From assembly GCA_033964015.1 (NCBI GenBank), contig CM066925.1, positions 11,454,204 to 11,518,203 of the forward strand: 64,000 nucleotides of DNA, written 5' to 3'. The first letter of the stretch is position 1, and each line of letters starts with the position of its first letter. The stretch is from Scolanthus callimorphus. Its lineage: Eukaryota > Cnidaria > Anthozoa > Actiniaria > Edwardsiidae. Below the pieces are notes generated by a model. The model worked only from the letters and a program-made list of their open reading frames with translations. It searched no databases and was not told the DNA's origin. The translations under genes were made by a program, and so were the position numbers. Shown here piece by piece: positions 21,701-33,350 of the stretch.

Positions 21701-24700
21701 ACCCATGTAACTGGGCCGGGGTACTGGCTAGCTAGGTGGGCCAATATTCAGTATAGAATCCTATAGAATCCCATGCTATGACTCTATCTCGCGTGCTGAT
21801 TGGCTGAAATCGAGGGAGATTTTTTGTGGAATTACATGGCTGCAAAATAAGAATTTAATGAAAACACAGGACACCAACGAAATTCAAATTCTACACGACA
21901 AATTTACAATTTATCAATCGAGAAAGCAAGAACAATTACTTTCTAAAGTTTTAAACTCTGTCAAACACTGTATGAAACGCCTTTTCGCCAACGAAGACGC
22001 TTCGCTAGCGAGATTTTAAGTTGCGTTTTCCTGAAATTGAAACAGTTTGGCAATGGCTTCCTTGGCGCACGTAAAGCCTTTTTTGTAAATTATTAAATCA
22101 ATAAAACCTCCGGCATGGGATTCAAAGAAAATCCATTACCCGACTCAGGAATTCCACACTTGCGCAACTTGGGCGATATCGATTTTTCAAGTGAGATTTA
22201 GTGTGCAATTCCCTCGTTAGGTAATGGATTTACCTATAGAAACAAAACTTAACAGTCTTATTTTTTCATCGAAGACTAAAAGCCCTTGTAAATGCGGAAT
22301 CGGTCAGCTTCGAAGAGCAAAAAGGTGGCACTTTTCCCCAGCCGGAAAAGCTTGCAAAATTCTACAAAAATGTAGAATTTTTTCTTGTTTTTGATCAATC
22401 TTGAAATTAAGTAAAAAGTGGACTTATTTTTGGAAAAAGGTGGACCTTTTCCGAGAATTTTTTTGAAAGAGAAAATCCGAATAAGGTCGGGTATTTTCAT
22501 GGATTTCAGAAGTGACAAATATGGAAAGTAGGAAAAGGTGCTATTTTCTGGAATCAGAAGTCAAGTGGAAAGTACAATTGCCGGTTTGTGCCATGGATTC
22601 CGATATCCATGAGATCCGGGATCCAAAAGTTCCCAGCTGTATGTAATATATGCACCTCCAAGCCAAATGAGTATTCTATTTTTAGCATTCAGCTAGCGGG
22701 AAAACTAAACAAGGAAACAAAGGCGCGCGGAAAAACAAAGAAAATTTGTTACTAGTCCTTGATGGGAACAGCCCGTATACAAGATTCTCACTCTTAGCAA
22801 TGGCCTCTTGGCATGTCTCATGTTCATTGTTATTTCAGGCCTATTGATACCCTTGGCAGCGAAGAGAACAGGCTCTCGTATGCAAACGCCTATGCAGCAA
22901 TGGCAGTCGCGGTAACTATTCTATTTTTCAACAAAGTGTCCGGGAAGCCAGGTCAAGTGGTGGTACTTCCTGGACCTCGCTGGGTAGCAGGTACGAATAA
23001 TAGTCATTAGGCTAGCGCGCCGGACATTTTGTGGCATTCTACAGGGTTTTATCCTCGGACCATCCAACTGCACTAGGCGGAAACAGGGAAAGACCTTTGC
23101 TCATATGGTTTGACTCATGAACAGAAAAACCAAACGCCAAATGCAGCGCGATAATTTAGTTGTAACGTACTAAACATCTCTCACTTGTATTGCAATCCTG
23201 GTTACATAAGCGGAGCTCGCCACTTGGCGTGCAAGCAGAGCCCCATAGTTACTAATACACATGTCCTCATTTCGTTTCAGTGTTTGACGGTATTGTGACT
23301 ATCATCCTCCTTGGTGTCATTTTCCTGCCCATGTTTCTAACTCTGTCGACTCCGTCAAAGTTACTTGGCTCAATTATGGGATTTGCGTACACATCTATGA
23401 GGTATAGACATGGTTTTTCCATGGCGGGTAGAGAATCATCATTTCAAATGTGCGCGCACACCCGCGCGGTAATATTTCCCCGCTCTTTTTATCAGCGCAT
23501 ATGCCCTTAGAAGGCTTAGGAAAAAACGTTTCAATCCATACGTATACGATCTCTCCCTGTGGCTTAGATAGCGGAGTTGGTAGAGCGTTGCACCGGCATG
23601 GCAAAGGTCGTGGGTTCGAGTCCTTGCCTGATTTTTTCTCAGTTTCATTCCAGTGGTGTTTAGAAGGCCGCACTTGCACATTTAACCATAAGCAATATAC
23701 AAAAAGACAATAACATTTTTTGTCTCTTCCTTCGCAGGCTTGCTTTCTCTTTGTGGTGGCTCTACGATGTCCTCTAGACAAGTTGTCGGTGAGTGATCTT
23801 TGGTAGAAGGGATTTTGCGATACGATTCCATTATGTTGACAGATACGTATGAAATCCTAATGAATTAGCTGTTCTTTTCCGCAGAAAAGCAAGGGGATTT
23901 GCAAAGCAAAACGTTTTGTGTTTGGCTCAACTCTGCTATAGAGGTTTATTCAACATTCTTTGCAGCAAACGCGCTGAATTACACACATGAAGTGCATACA
24001 AACACTTTATAGCCTCACGGGAAGATATCACGAAATATTCCTTATAAGGAAATCCCTCAGCAATCGGGCGAGGTCTAGGTGGTAGTTTAAAAAAAGGTAG
24101 CCCGCGGGTATTCATAGAAAACCGACCAATATTTTGTTGATATGTGTTTGGCAGGTTTTCCCTCCGTATCCAATCATGATGGACCTACCCACTATATTAG
24201 CTCATGTGTTCCTTATCGTCCGATATGCCGTCATCTTTGTCAAAGAGGTCAAAGGCGCATGTCGTCGACGGAGCACAACTAAAAGCGAGTTGCTGATGGG
24301 GGTAGGTGAAAACGAAAATCACTAGCTGACAATAACGTGTTGTCAAACATTCTCGAACCCAGAGCTCCCCGGCTCGTCTCATCACGGGGGAGGCTCTGGT
24401 GACAACCATTGACGCATGCCGCGAGATTTGATACAGAGCCGTTGAGAAAAAGAACTTTCTGCGCATGCTCCAACGTTCAATATCAGCCAATCAGCGAAGG
24501 CTCTCAAACGATCGTCACCAGAGCCTCCTCTCCCCGGCTCAAATGAATGCGCGCTGCATGACGGTAATTGTGTTACATTTCAAGAACCTCAAGAACCCTT
24601 GTACGCGCGTTGCATCCTGGGTGTTGTGCTAAATATTCCAAAGGCATTTCTCAAGAAAAGATACCGCATGCGCTTATAGCTGGAATGTGTAGTGTCAGCA

Positions 24701-27700
24701 TATCATTGGGTAGCCCGTGGCTACATGCGCACGCGTAGTGATAAGATACATGTGACTGATTGTAACCGAGTTGGATCTTGACTAGAGACAAGGAGCTTTA
24801 CTAGTGTTTCTTGGTGTTTTATTGAGCCGATATTTAGCCAGTACAACACTACAGAATGGGCCAAGGTGTGAAAAGGATGTCATTCTGGAGTCGCGGGGCG
24901 ACGACGGCAATGAGGAAGACGACAGCATAGAGCAATACGCCTGATTACAGAACACAATTCCCGCACGTGCAAGCGTATGAAATCAATGTGTTTTAACCGT
25001 TACTTCAGAACTAGGACGTCTTACTGCTCTGGCGAGAACGTGAGCGCGGATGGCGATTTTGTCATATTGTGTTTGATATGATTACAGTTGGATGAGAGTA
25101 GACCAGTTTCAAATTCTATGCTCTACCGCTGAAAAGACATGAACGGCGCATAAATACAGTTGGACCCTCGCCTTAAACAGGATAACACGGCGTTAACATT
25201 ATTACTCTTTTGAACCCATCTTGTTTACAGAAGGAACAAGAATTCAAAATTAACCCGCACTTCGAAGCACACGTACGAACGCTTCTTCAGGGAAAGACAG
25301 AAGGGTAAGAAATCTCTTTTAACGGCCAGTTTAAATGGAACCGGAATGGCGCGGTTACCCGGGCTGAAATACATACTTTATTGCAACTCCTTCAAATCTT
25401 GCTCTATGGAACTCAGCGATATAGACTTCTCTCAGCGATATAGACGTCGTCTCATCAATATAGACCTCTCTTAGCAATATAGACCTCTCTCAGTTTTGGG
25501 CATCCTCTCAACAGGGATGAAGTAAGACGGAAGTGGTACAAGAAGGGACGAGACTTCGTCTACACACCCAACCCAGGTACACATCCACCAATCAGCTCTC
25601 ACCTACACGTCACACAATCACGACCCATACTGCTATGCATCGATTGCGTGACAAAGTACATCTCTTTCAACAGATTTCAAATATTCCGTCAACCTACTGT
25701 CGACTGTTATCGTCGCTGGCATCATAATTTATGAGGTAAATCTAGAGATTATTTCATGTTCAAGTGCTTGAACAAGTTTTCGTGCCAACTGCAAGCAAGA
25801 ATTCCAGGGTGGGTGGGAAAGGACTAAAACAATTTAAGGGTGGGTAGCTGTTATTAAACAGGAAGGTACGGAATTGTTTTGCAACTGCGCAATACTTGGG
25901 AGTACTTCCACACTGACCCGTTGTTTCCCATATCCATTTGCGCAACGAGACACGTCCACAGCTCGAAAAGATTTCGTACTAGGCTTCGGATGCTTTTTCG
26001 TGTGAAAGACGCCAATTAAGGTTTTCGAGAATGTCGTTTTCAAAGCCTCTGGGTTCGAGGGCATTTCAGAAAAAAACAAGTCCTCAGAGACGTACATCTG
26101 GATTTGTGCATTGTGGTCTACATAGGACAGAATAAAACCTGTCTTACCGGTTCCCGTTTTCTGTAGGTATCGCACGTGACGTCGTTTTCACATTTACAAG
26201 ATAATGACAGTGCAGACGGATTCAGGATTTTACAGAGGGCGGTTCTTTCGTCACTCCTTAGAAGACTGATAAAGCAGATTTTGTACTTGTGCCGCGCCGC
26301 GACCGTACCGCGACTACGCGATTTCATTCAGTATCTACAGCAGGCCAGGTTCCGCACCGCCACCGCGTTAGTACCGCGCCGTGTCACGGTACTTTTCACA
26401 GTCATACGAAATCTGCTCTATGCAGAGCTCGGCCGTGCGTGGTCTTTGTATCACAATAAAATCCTCATTGTTTTGATGGGGGTCCAATGGAACCCTTCAA
26501 GTCCCCCCCCCCCTCCCTGGATCCGCCACTGAATGGCTCCCCTCTCCCTCTGATTGTCATGTGTTTTGTGTTCGTTATTTTAGATCTCCATTATGATCTT
26601 GGGAATGGCAGTTGGTCAGATTGTCGAGATACGAGATCAGATCGTGGGAGGTAAAGAGTTGGTGATCTTGGCTCAAGGAGCGGAGGCATACATGGGATAC
26701 GTTCGTATACTCGACATCGCTATCGGTAAATCATTCAAAAAGACAAGATCGAAACTATGTGAAAGAGGACAGAGCTCGACCTAACCTTTTCTAAGTTATA
26801 GCGCAAGAATCAGTAGATTCTAAACGCTACTAGCCTGAGGAATATTATAGGTAGTGGGGCCCAACATTGCGAACATATGGTTTTCAATGGCGCTAGATTT
26901 AGGGTTTGACAAGCAAGAATTTCAACCTAATCACTGTAGTGTTTTAAAAAATGTCCTTCTTTCATTATTGGCTGTCAACAGCATTAATTCGGGAGAAAAA
27001 AGGTCGGGACCAGGCGCGGGTTGTCCCGTTGCTAAGGTCGGGACCAGGCGCGGGTTGTCCCGTTGCTAAGGTCGGGACCAGGCGCGGGTTGTCCCGTTGC
27101 TAAGGTCGGGACCAAGCGCGGGTTGTCCCGTTGCTAAGGTCGGGACCAGGCGCGGGTTGTCCCGTTGCTAAGGTCGGGACCAGGCGCGGGTTGTCCCGTT
27201 GCGAAGGTCGAAAGCCCTGGCGTTTTTCGGCCTCAAGAAATGCGTTCTCATATTGTAATATTCTGTTTCAGGAACTCTTGTCGCTGCCACGATTACATCT
27301 GCACTCTACATGTACTTCCAAATGTACAGAATGATGGTTGCTCACAGGTAGGGAGCACTGAACGGCAAGGCTATGGAGCTACTCAATTCAAATCGTGCAG
27401 TCCTAGAGCGAACAGTTGTTTTCAGATCTTTATAGTTCTAATGCCCTTGGGCAAGCATTTGTGGTCTTAGTGCTCTTGATCGACCGGGCTTCACTTTTCC
27501 CACTTTTGTAGTCCTAATGCCCTTGGGCGAGCATTTGTAGTCCCAGTGCCCTTGAGCGGGCAGCGCGCGCATTTCAGACCTTTATAGTCCTAATGCCCTT
27601 GGGCGAGCATTTGTAGTCTCAGTGTTCTTGATCGAACGGGCTTCGCGTTTTCGACCTTTATAGTCCTCATGCCCGTGGGCGAGCATTTGTAGTCTCAGTG

Positions 27701-28542
27701 TTCTTGTTCGAACGGGCTTCGCGTTTTCGACCTTTATAGTCCTAATGCCCTTGGGCGAACTTTGTTATCTTAGATTCCTTTTGGCGAACATGAGAACGCG
27801 CTTCAAACCTTTAGCCCGAGTAGTGCAAAAACCCCTCCAGATCCTGTTAAATAGTTATTATTCTTGGTTTTCAGTTGTCACGTGACTAAATTTATCTCCC
27901 CAAATATACTTTGAAATGCTGTATACTCAACAGAACTGTAAAGAGAACACAAGATTATGTTTCCTTGATAAATTTGAGGCCTATTGAGTGTTTTCCGAGC
28001 GAAATATATGGAAATGAATCCCCGCCATTTTGCACAGTAAACGTATGGAGCCGCCATGTTGGTGCCTAAGGAGATGAGCACCAACATGGCGGCCAAATTA
28101 CCAGTTCTCCAAAACGGCTATTTAATCGATCATATCAACAAGAATCTTGTCGGAATGGTAGGATATGAACATTAATAACATTCTAATTTGTCTAGATTGT
28201 AAGAATTAAGCAAATTGAGTAAATACGGCACGCTCAAAATATTTGACTGGTGTTGCGTGACATAAATAGCTTCAGCGATATCTCCGGAACTACGTGACAG
28301 AAGGTGCCGAGATTTGGTGTGATGACTCCTTCAGTAGAGTTATAATCAACATTGAAAGTACAACTCCGTAGAGGTTTTACTTTAGAAGTTAGCATTTTGA
28401 TGACGTCACATGAAAACCACCAATTGACATATTTATCACATTTATTAGGTTTCACGTAATCAAGCTTATGAAGGGAAACAGACATTTTTTGCCTCGTAAT
28501 TTAGGAACTCCTGATAATCTAGTGGTAAGTACATTCCAGGGT

Positions 28543-28573
<31 letters not shown>

Positions 28574-31500
28574 GGGGGGGCTGCAGGGGCGTCCTAGGGT
28601 GCACGCCCCCCCCCCTTGGGGTGAAAAATAAAGTGGCAAAAATATATGGACCAAAATGGTCAGAGACATCATAAATTTTCTGTAGTTGTGACGCCCCTTT
28701 ACAAAATGCTGTCGTCGCTCAAAGGGTGAGTCTTCCCTTTTATTGTAGATCACTCAATTTCTGAAACGCATTTCGATGATTCTTAATTCTAGGGCCAAAG
28801 TTTGCGTTACTGTGGATACCAGATCGCGCATTTTATATGGGGATCTTATCATGCTTGTGATCCTTGGTGCTGTAGTACTGGCAATATCTCTAGCCATCAC
28901 AGTCCTACCAGCCATTCTCACACCAAAGTTCAAGAGCTTATTACTATCATTATTTCTAGGCTTGCTGTAAGTAAAGCGGAACTGAGTGTTCTAATACCAA
29001 CTCACCCTCTGAAACAATTACACCTATTTCAGAAAGGTTGCACAATCACAACTGTCTGTAGTAGTAATAATAATATAATAATAATGATGTTTTAGGGGCA
29101 TTTCACAAAGTCTCAATGCTCTTACAATTAAAAGTATAATATACAATCAATTAACAATCAATTTTGAATATATCGATTTACAAATATTCTAAAAACAAGA
29201 AAATATTGTAGCTATAGAGAAGATTGAATATAAGAATAAAATAAAAAATTAAAATTAAAAATTAAAATTATAAGCAATACAACTAGCAACTATAAAACTT
29301 AAGTACAATACTAAAAAATATATAAATGTATAAGCAATACAACTAGCCACTATAAAAACCCAAGTAATGCTAAGAAATACTAAAGATGTATAAGCAATAC
29401 AACAAGCAACTATAAAAACCAAGTACAATACTAAGAAAAACTAAGAGAATTGTTTAAAAAGATAGGTCTTGAGACGTGACTGAAAATGTACGATAGAAGA
29501 AGCATTCCTTACGGTCTCAGGCAAAGCATTCCATAGTTTCGGTGCGCATACTGAAAGTAGCCCGCGGTGCGTCATGGGAGAAAGCTCGAAACCCAGTAGA
29601 AAAGGTCTTGCGAGCGATGTATTGCACAATCATTTGACATAAGTAGGGTGATGAGTATGGCTTTTTATCATAAAAACCAGTGTTCATGATTCTGTTTTGG
29701 TATACCTATTTCCTCCCATGACGCATTGCGGGCTACAAAAGATAGTTGTGATGGTGCAACCTTTACTGAAGTAGACTATAAACATGTTTCAAAATTGATC
29801 TTGTCCATTTGCACCTCCTGTGAAACATCACAACTGCCAATGTGTTGTTTGCCTCTAATAATATCTACTGTGGTGACATTTATACCATATTGCACACGAG
29901 GTAAACTTAAAGTTATTGAGTTTTGAATATTCAATTAAATATGTTTACTTGACAAGTGTGAACGTGCTGAAGCAAATAAATTCAACAACACACATGACCA
30001 GCACTTATCCAGGCTCGCAACAGAAATAGGACACCCGACACCATCTGTCTGTTTAAACTCTACACCTGAGTTTCCCCATTTGACAGTTTTTTGTTCAGTG
30101 CCATAAAACCGGCAAATTGGGATGTGGTGAATATCATTATTTTAATTTGTTATTAATCCAGGCCCACGATTTGCCTCGCCATATTTATCTGGGTGTTTCA
30201 AAAACTCCTCGCTGTGCTTGTATTCAAAGATCGAACCATGGAAAGCAAAGTTGTTAACATAGACAACAGGTAACCTTGTGAAGGGATAAACAACAACAAA
30301 CAAGAGGAATCAAATACAACTCTTTCCTCATGATTAACGACGCCTCCATGATTATGGCGATATGGTGGTGGTCATTATTTACATAATTTATGCAAGGGCC
30401 GGGAAATCGTACACAGAACGGGGCTCCAGTTATGAGGTTCCCTTTGTCACTGTAGTGGGTTAGTAAGAAATGAGACCTGCACTGAGGATTGGCGATCGAC
30501 GACAAATTTTCATTTAACTCTCCGGTGTAAGGGCTTGCAAGTCATGCTCGGACTCATGCTATGTTCTTTCTGATAGAATCCCCCAAAGGGTCATCCCCAG
30601 AGGGCCATCCCCCAAAGGGACATCCACCAAAGGGACATCCCCCAAGAGGGACATCTGCCAAAGGGCCATCCCACAAAGGGTCACCCTCTAAAGGGATCCT
30701 TCAAAGGGTCACCCCCCAAAGAACCATTTGCGAAAGGGCTATCCTTCAAAGGTCAATCCTCCAAGGACCATCCCCTAAAGGACCATCTGCCATCCTCCAA
30801 AGGGCCATATCCAGAGGGCCATCCCGCAAAGGACCTTCCTCCAAAGGGCCATCCCCTTTAGGACCATCTGCCATCCTCCAAAGGGCCATATTCCAGAGGG
30901 CCATCCCGCAAAGGGCCTTCCTCCAAAGGGCCATCCCCTAAAGGACCATCTGCCCATCCTCCAAAAGGCCATATTCCAGAGGGCCATCACCTAAAGGACC
31001 ATCTGCCAAAGGGTCATCCTCCAAAGGGCCCTATTCCAGAGGGCCATCCCGCAAAGGACCATCCTCGTAAGGGCCATCCCCCGCCATCTGCCCCAAAGGG
31101 CCATCCCCCGCCATCTGCGAAAGGGCCATCCTCCAAAAAGGGGCATCCCCCAAAAGACCACCCTCAAAAGGTCCTTCCCCAAAAAGTGCCTCCGGCTGGG
31201 TCCTTGAGCATGTGTGCATGCGTCTTTCACTGATGTACCAATAACATATAATTATTTCTTCTAGACGCTGCTACCTGTTGATCTCATTCTTTTTCTTCTT
31301 CTTCAACATCCTTGTGGGGCTGGTGTCATGTTTTCTACGGATACTCAAGGGCATGATACTGGGAATACTGTTTATCGGACGGATTGACCGGCCACTTCTT
31401 ATGAAGGGATTCACCTCTATGGACACAGGTGGGTAGTGATTTACGTGACTAGGAATCTCAAAATAATCATCTCTTTTACCGAATTGGTTGTTCTATTTAA

Positions 31501-32997
31501 TATCTGGTATCCCGTGTCGAGGATCTGAAATTACCACAGTCCCTGGAATGACATGGCAGATCCCTGGTTCCTCCACCTATAAGTGCTCCCTGAACACCTT
31601 GTGGTGTTGTCTATTGTCAGGCTCTTGCGTGACCAATATATAATTCATTACCCTTTCCCATTTCAGCATACATGGCGTATATTGGATTCCTTCATCTACA
31701 AGTGGCACATAAACACCCAGTTGTGCTGGTCTATTGTCATATGCTGTGGGAGAAATCAAGACATAGGCGCAATCGAAGAGCCACGGCTAAGTTCAGTACG
31801 TACATGTACATATATGATCTTATATATTAAATCCTTAGCGGCTGATTTTTTCCCGCCACATTTGGCGCGCGTGTGCGCAACACAGGAAGCCCGCCCAACG
31901 TAAATATTTTGCTGAGCTACGAACTTGAAGATTACGAGGTCTTCTAATTTCTTTTCAGTCAGAAAATTTCAGTAAGAAAATAATTTTAGACGTTTTCATC
32001 TCACAAGGTGACAGGGTATGTTCTGGTATAATTTCATTATAAAATCCCTCCCTATTATGGTGGTTGTGGTGATTATAATGATATGCACTTCATTATTTCA
32101 CAGGCACACCTCTCTAAGTGGGAATGTCTTCATGTGATATTTCTATATTCTAATTAATTAGTAGTGATTTCTTTGAAAAATGCATTAAATTATGAATATC
32201 TAGATAGATTTGTATATTTTTTTTATTTATACTGATGTGATGTGGTTTTATCAGTCAATAAAGTAGATGTAGATGTAGAAATCATATTTTATTATATTAT
32301 AGAATTTAGACAGCAAGAAGTTGTAAATGGAGATGATTGCTATTGCTGCTGCTACTTCTACTCTTATACTTAGTCAAACCTTTATTTTCTTTACATTAGC
32401 GTTGCTGGACGAGACTATTAGTGAAACAACACCTAACGAACAAGGTAAACATGGCAGAACTTAAAAACTGTGCGAGGAAGCAGTCGAAATTGACACACAG
32501 AAAAAACTGGCTCCTCTAGTCATGTTCAGATTATTCACGAACTTGTAATAGATAGCAGGAATGGCCGAGTAAACACATGTATGCAGGTTATTCATCAACT
32601 TATCATAGGGATGCTTTGATTTGTCTCTACAGAGCTTACAGCCATAGGCCCCAAGCCAGCTTACCCCCGTGTATCACCTTGGGCACTAAACAAGTGGTTT
32701 GTAGCAGTGACTATAATACACAACCCTTCACTCATCCTCAACAGAAAAGGCTTTCTAAAACATATCCTCATTGGTCTGGGAAACTCTCATGCTGCCAAAA
32801 GTGTCACTGAAGTTGCACTTCCAGATGCCTCCCAGAAGGATCCAGAGATCAGGAGCCAGGAGGAGGGATTAGTGATGCTTACTAATAAAACTACAGAGCA
32901 GAGAAGCAGCCAGGAGGAGGGTTTAGCGATGCTTGCTGATAAAACCACAGCACAGAGAGATGAAAAGCAACTTAGAAGTGAAATAGTGATTGTCTAA
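15703..32997 (+). CDS. STRA6: STRA6-like retinol-uptake receptor, copy B (complete, 19 exons)
   Basis: Tandem paralogue of the upstream gene, about 713 residues (human STRA6 is 667). Exons: 15703-15740, 18356-18422, 19032-19117, 22839-22990, 23281-23401, 23738-23788, 24155-24301, 25231-25304, 25515-25576, 25674-25735, 26584-26725, 27272-27347, 28449-28524, 28793-28966, 30162-30269, 31265-31428, 31667-31795, 32400-32444, 32633-32997. The 12-codon first exon (MNSTWSSTENAT...) ends in the phase that exon 2 needs. It carries two N-glycosylation sequons, as expected for an extracellular N-terminus without signal peptide. TM1 spans exons 2-3 (LAPAVVIIIILMFMKRR). The cytoplasmic tail has an acidic/glutamine-rich near-repeat (SQEEGLVML...SQEEGLAML) and ends IVIV. 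Exon 6 lacks one base (about 23744-23748) and exon 14 lacks two (about 28838-28852) relative to copy A; both break the literal frame. Confidence 0.9.
16715..17630. repeat. Tandem array of about 175 bp in intron 1 of STRA6 copy B
   Basis: Five diverged copies, each containing GTTAGTGGATGCGTTATTC, a GAGACCTCAAATTACA-like word, AGATTTATATAATAGTA, and TTTCCCCTTTGTGG. The last copy is split by the hairpin element at 17431-17553, and stray unit pieces reappear near 18150-18200. Confidence 0.8.
17431..17553. mobile_element. Hairpin MITE inserted in the 175-bp array
   Basis: GCAGGCGGTACTCGGTCCGT on the left faces CAGTACCGCCTGC on the right. A long inner pair (GGTCCGTTCGCTGATCGGGC and its complement) surrounds CCAAGATGGCGCC. 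Confidence 0.75.
17841..18135. mobile_element. Mutator-like MITE, intact, with 9-bp target duplication
   Basis: Begins CATTCTCGAACCCAGAGC and ends GCTCTGGGTACGAGAATG. The flanks GACGGAAGC (17832-17840 and 18136-18144) are an exact 9-bp duplication. A smaller relative is inserted inside it. Confidence 0.9.
17986..18050. mobile_element. 65-bp palindromic MITE nested in the previous one
   Basis: CAATCTCGTACCCAGAGC...GCTCTGGGTACGAGATTG with only a few unpaired bases. It is flanked by its own exact 9-bp duplication AGCCAATCA (17977-17985 and 18051-18059). The ends match the host element, so it is a minimal derivative of the same family. Confidence 0.9.
19643..22606. mobile_element. Foldback complex with four long arms
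   Basis: The arm sequence ATCCGTGGCACAAACCGG...CTTCTGATTCCAGAAAA occurs four times in alternating orientation: about 19643-19850 (+), 20310-20727 (-), 21063-21410 (+), 22275-22606 (-). Arms carry many CTTTTTCC/GGAAAAAG words. It fills the intron between the exons at 19117 and 22839 of STRA6 copy B. No transposase seen. Confidence 0.75.
20734..21060. repeat. 20-bp satellite, GGATCCGGGATCCAGAGTTA
   Basis: About 16 copies of a 19-21 bp unit between the second and third foldback arms. Each unit holds two BamHI words, making a locally palindromic ladder. A single unit also sits outside the last arm near 22612. Confidence 0.9.
23553..23700 (+). mobile_element. tRNA-derived SINE
   Basis: An A box TAGCGGAGTTGG (23569-23580) and a B box GGTTCGAGTCC (23613-23623) are spaced as in a tRNA gene. 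They are followed by an unrelated tail ending near an A-rich stretch at 23700. No acceptor-stem pairing, so not a functional tRNA. Lies just before the exon at 23738. Confidence 0.75.
24351..24545. mobile_element. Mutator-like MITE, right end truncated
   Basis: Left end CATTCTCGAACCCAGAGC as in the 17841 copy. The body follows to ACCAGAGCCTCC and then breaks off at CTCCCCGGCTC without the terminal repeat. Confidence 0.75.
26263..26445. mobile_element. MITE, AGCAGATTTCGTATGACTG family
   Basis: AAGCAGATTTTGTACTTGTG on the left and CAGTCATACGAAATCTGCTC on the right, with GCCGCGCCGCGACCGTACCG inside. A close relative lies at about 61650-61760 in the XDH/AOX gene. Confidence 0.65.
26998..27206. 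repeat. 34-bp minisatellite in STRA6 copy B
   Basis: Six tandem copies of a unit with core GGTCGGGACCAGGCGCGGGT, nearly identical, ending 66 bp before the exon at 27272. Confidence 0.9.
27430..27790. repeat. Tandem array of about 75 bp
   Basis: Five copies containing CCTAATGCCCTTGGGCGAGC and TTTGTAGTCTCAGTG, each bearing the palindromic word GCCCTTGGGC. Lies after the exon ending at 27347. Confidence 0.85.
28540..28582 (+). repeat. (GT)n followed by a G run of over 20
   Basis: GTGTGTGTGTGTG then an uninterrupted G tract, 16 bases after a splice donor at 28525. Homopolymer length is likely to be uncertain in any assembly. Confidence 0.9.
29095..29629 (-). mobile_element. 3' end of a non-LTR retrotransposon (LINE)
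   Basis: The minus-strand frame 29441-29629 ends ...SVCAPKLWNALPETVR followed by SRLKTYLFKQF, the usual C-terminus of CR1/L2/Jockey-type reverse transcriptases (APxLWNxLP then FKxxLKxxLF). The A-rich 3' tail (29220-29440) is a tandem of roughly 60-bp units. 5'-truncated copy in an intron of STRA6 copy B. Confidence 0.75.
30577..31190. repeat. Short-unit minisatellite (AAAGGGCCATCC)
   Basis: Roughly 14-17 bp units, over 35 copies, in the intron before the exon at 31265. Several frames stay open on both strands only because the repeat lacks stop codons. Confidence 0.9.
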
Positions 32998-33350
32998 CAC
33001 AAAACAGCGCCTGTCTTTACCCTGTACAGACGTCTGTAACACACAGGTTTTCACTGCAGAGGTGTAATTTGTCAAGAACATTATATGATTATTATCTGTT
33101 GTCAATTCTTGTTTATGTTTTATTGAACCACCATGTAACATGTTGCCAACCAACTTTACCAGGCATTATACCTTGTGTAATGTACATGACGTAGGTTACA
33201 AATAATTTGATTGAGGAATAATAGTTTTAATGATGATGATAAAATAGCTCCCAGTCTCCTGCCGATTTATAATACAAATCTAACTGTGTATAAATACTTA
33301 TAACCACCTTGCAGGGAAGTGCTGCTTGTCCAGCTTTTGTAACACTTTTG
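32998..33350. other. Convergent 3' region of STRA6 copy B and BOLA1
   Basis: Presumed 3' UTRs of both genes. No canonical AATAAA was seen for copy B; AATAATAG lies near 33222. No other feature recognised. Confidence 0.5.

Noticed and set aside
23395..23781. 128-codon minus-strand frame over the SINE
   Set aside because: It runs antisense through a SINE and two STRA6-like exons.
30561..31230. Open frames rich in GHPPKGHPP- or GPSHKG-like repeats on both strands
   Set aside because: By-products of a short-unit minisatellite without stop codons; intron of STRA6 copy B.
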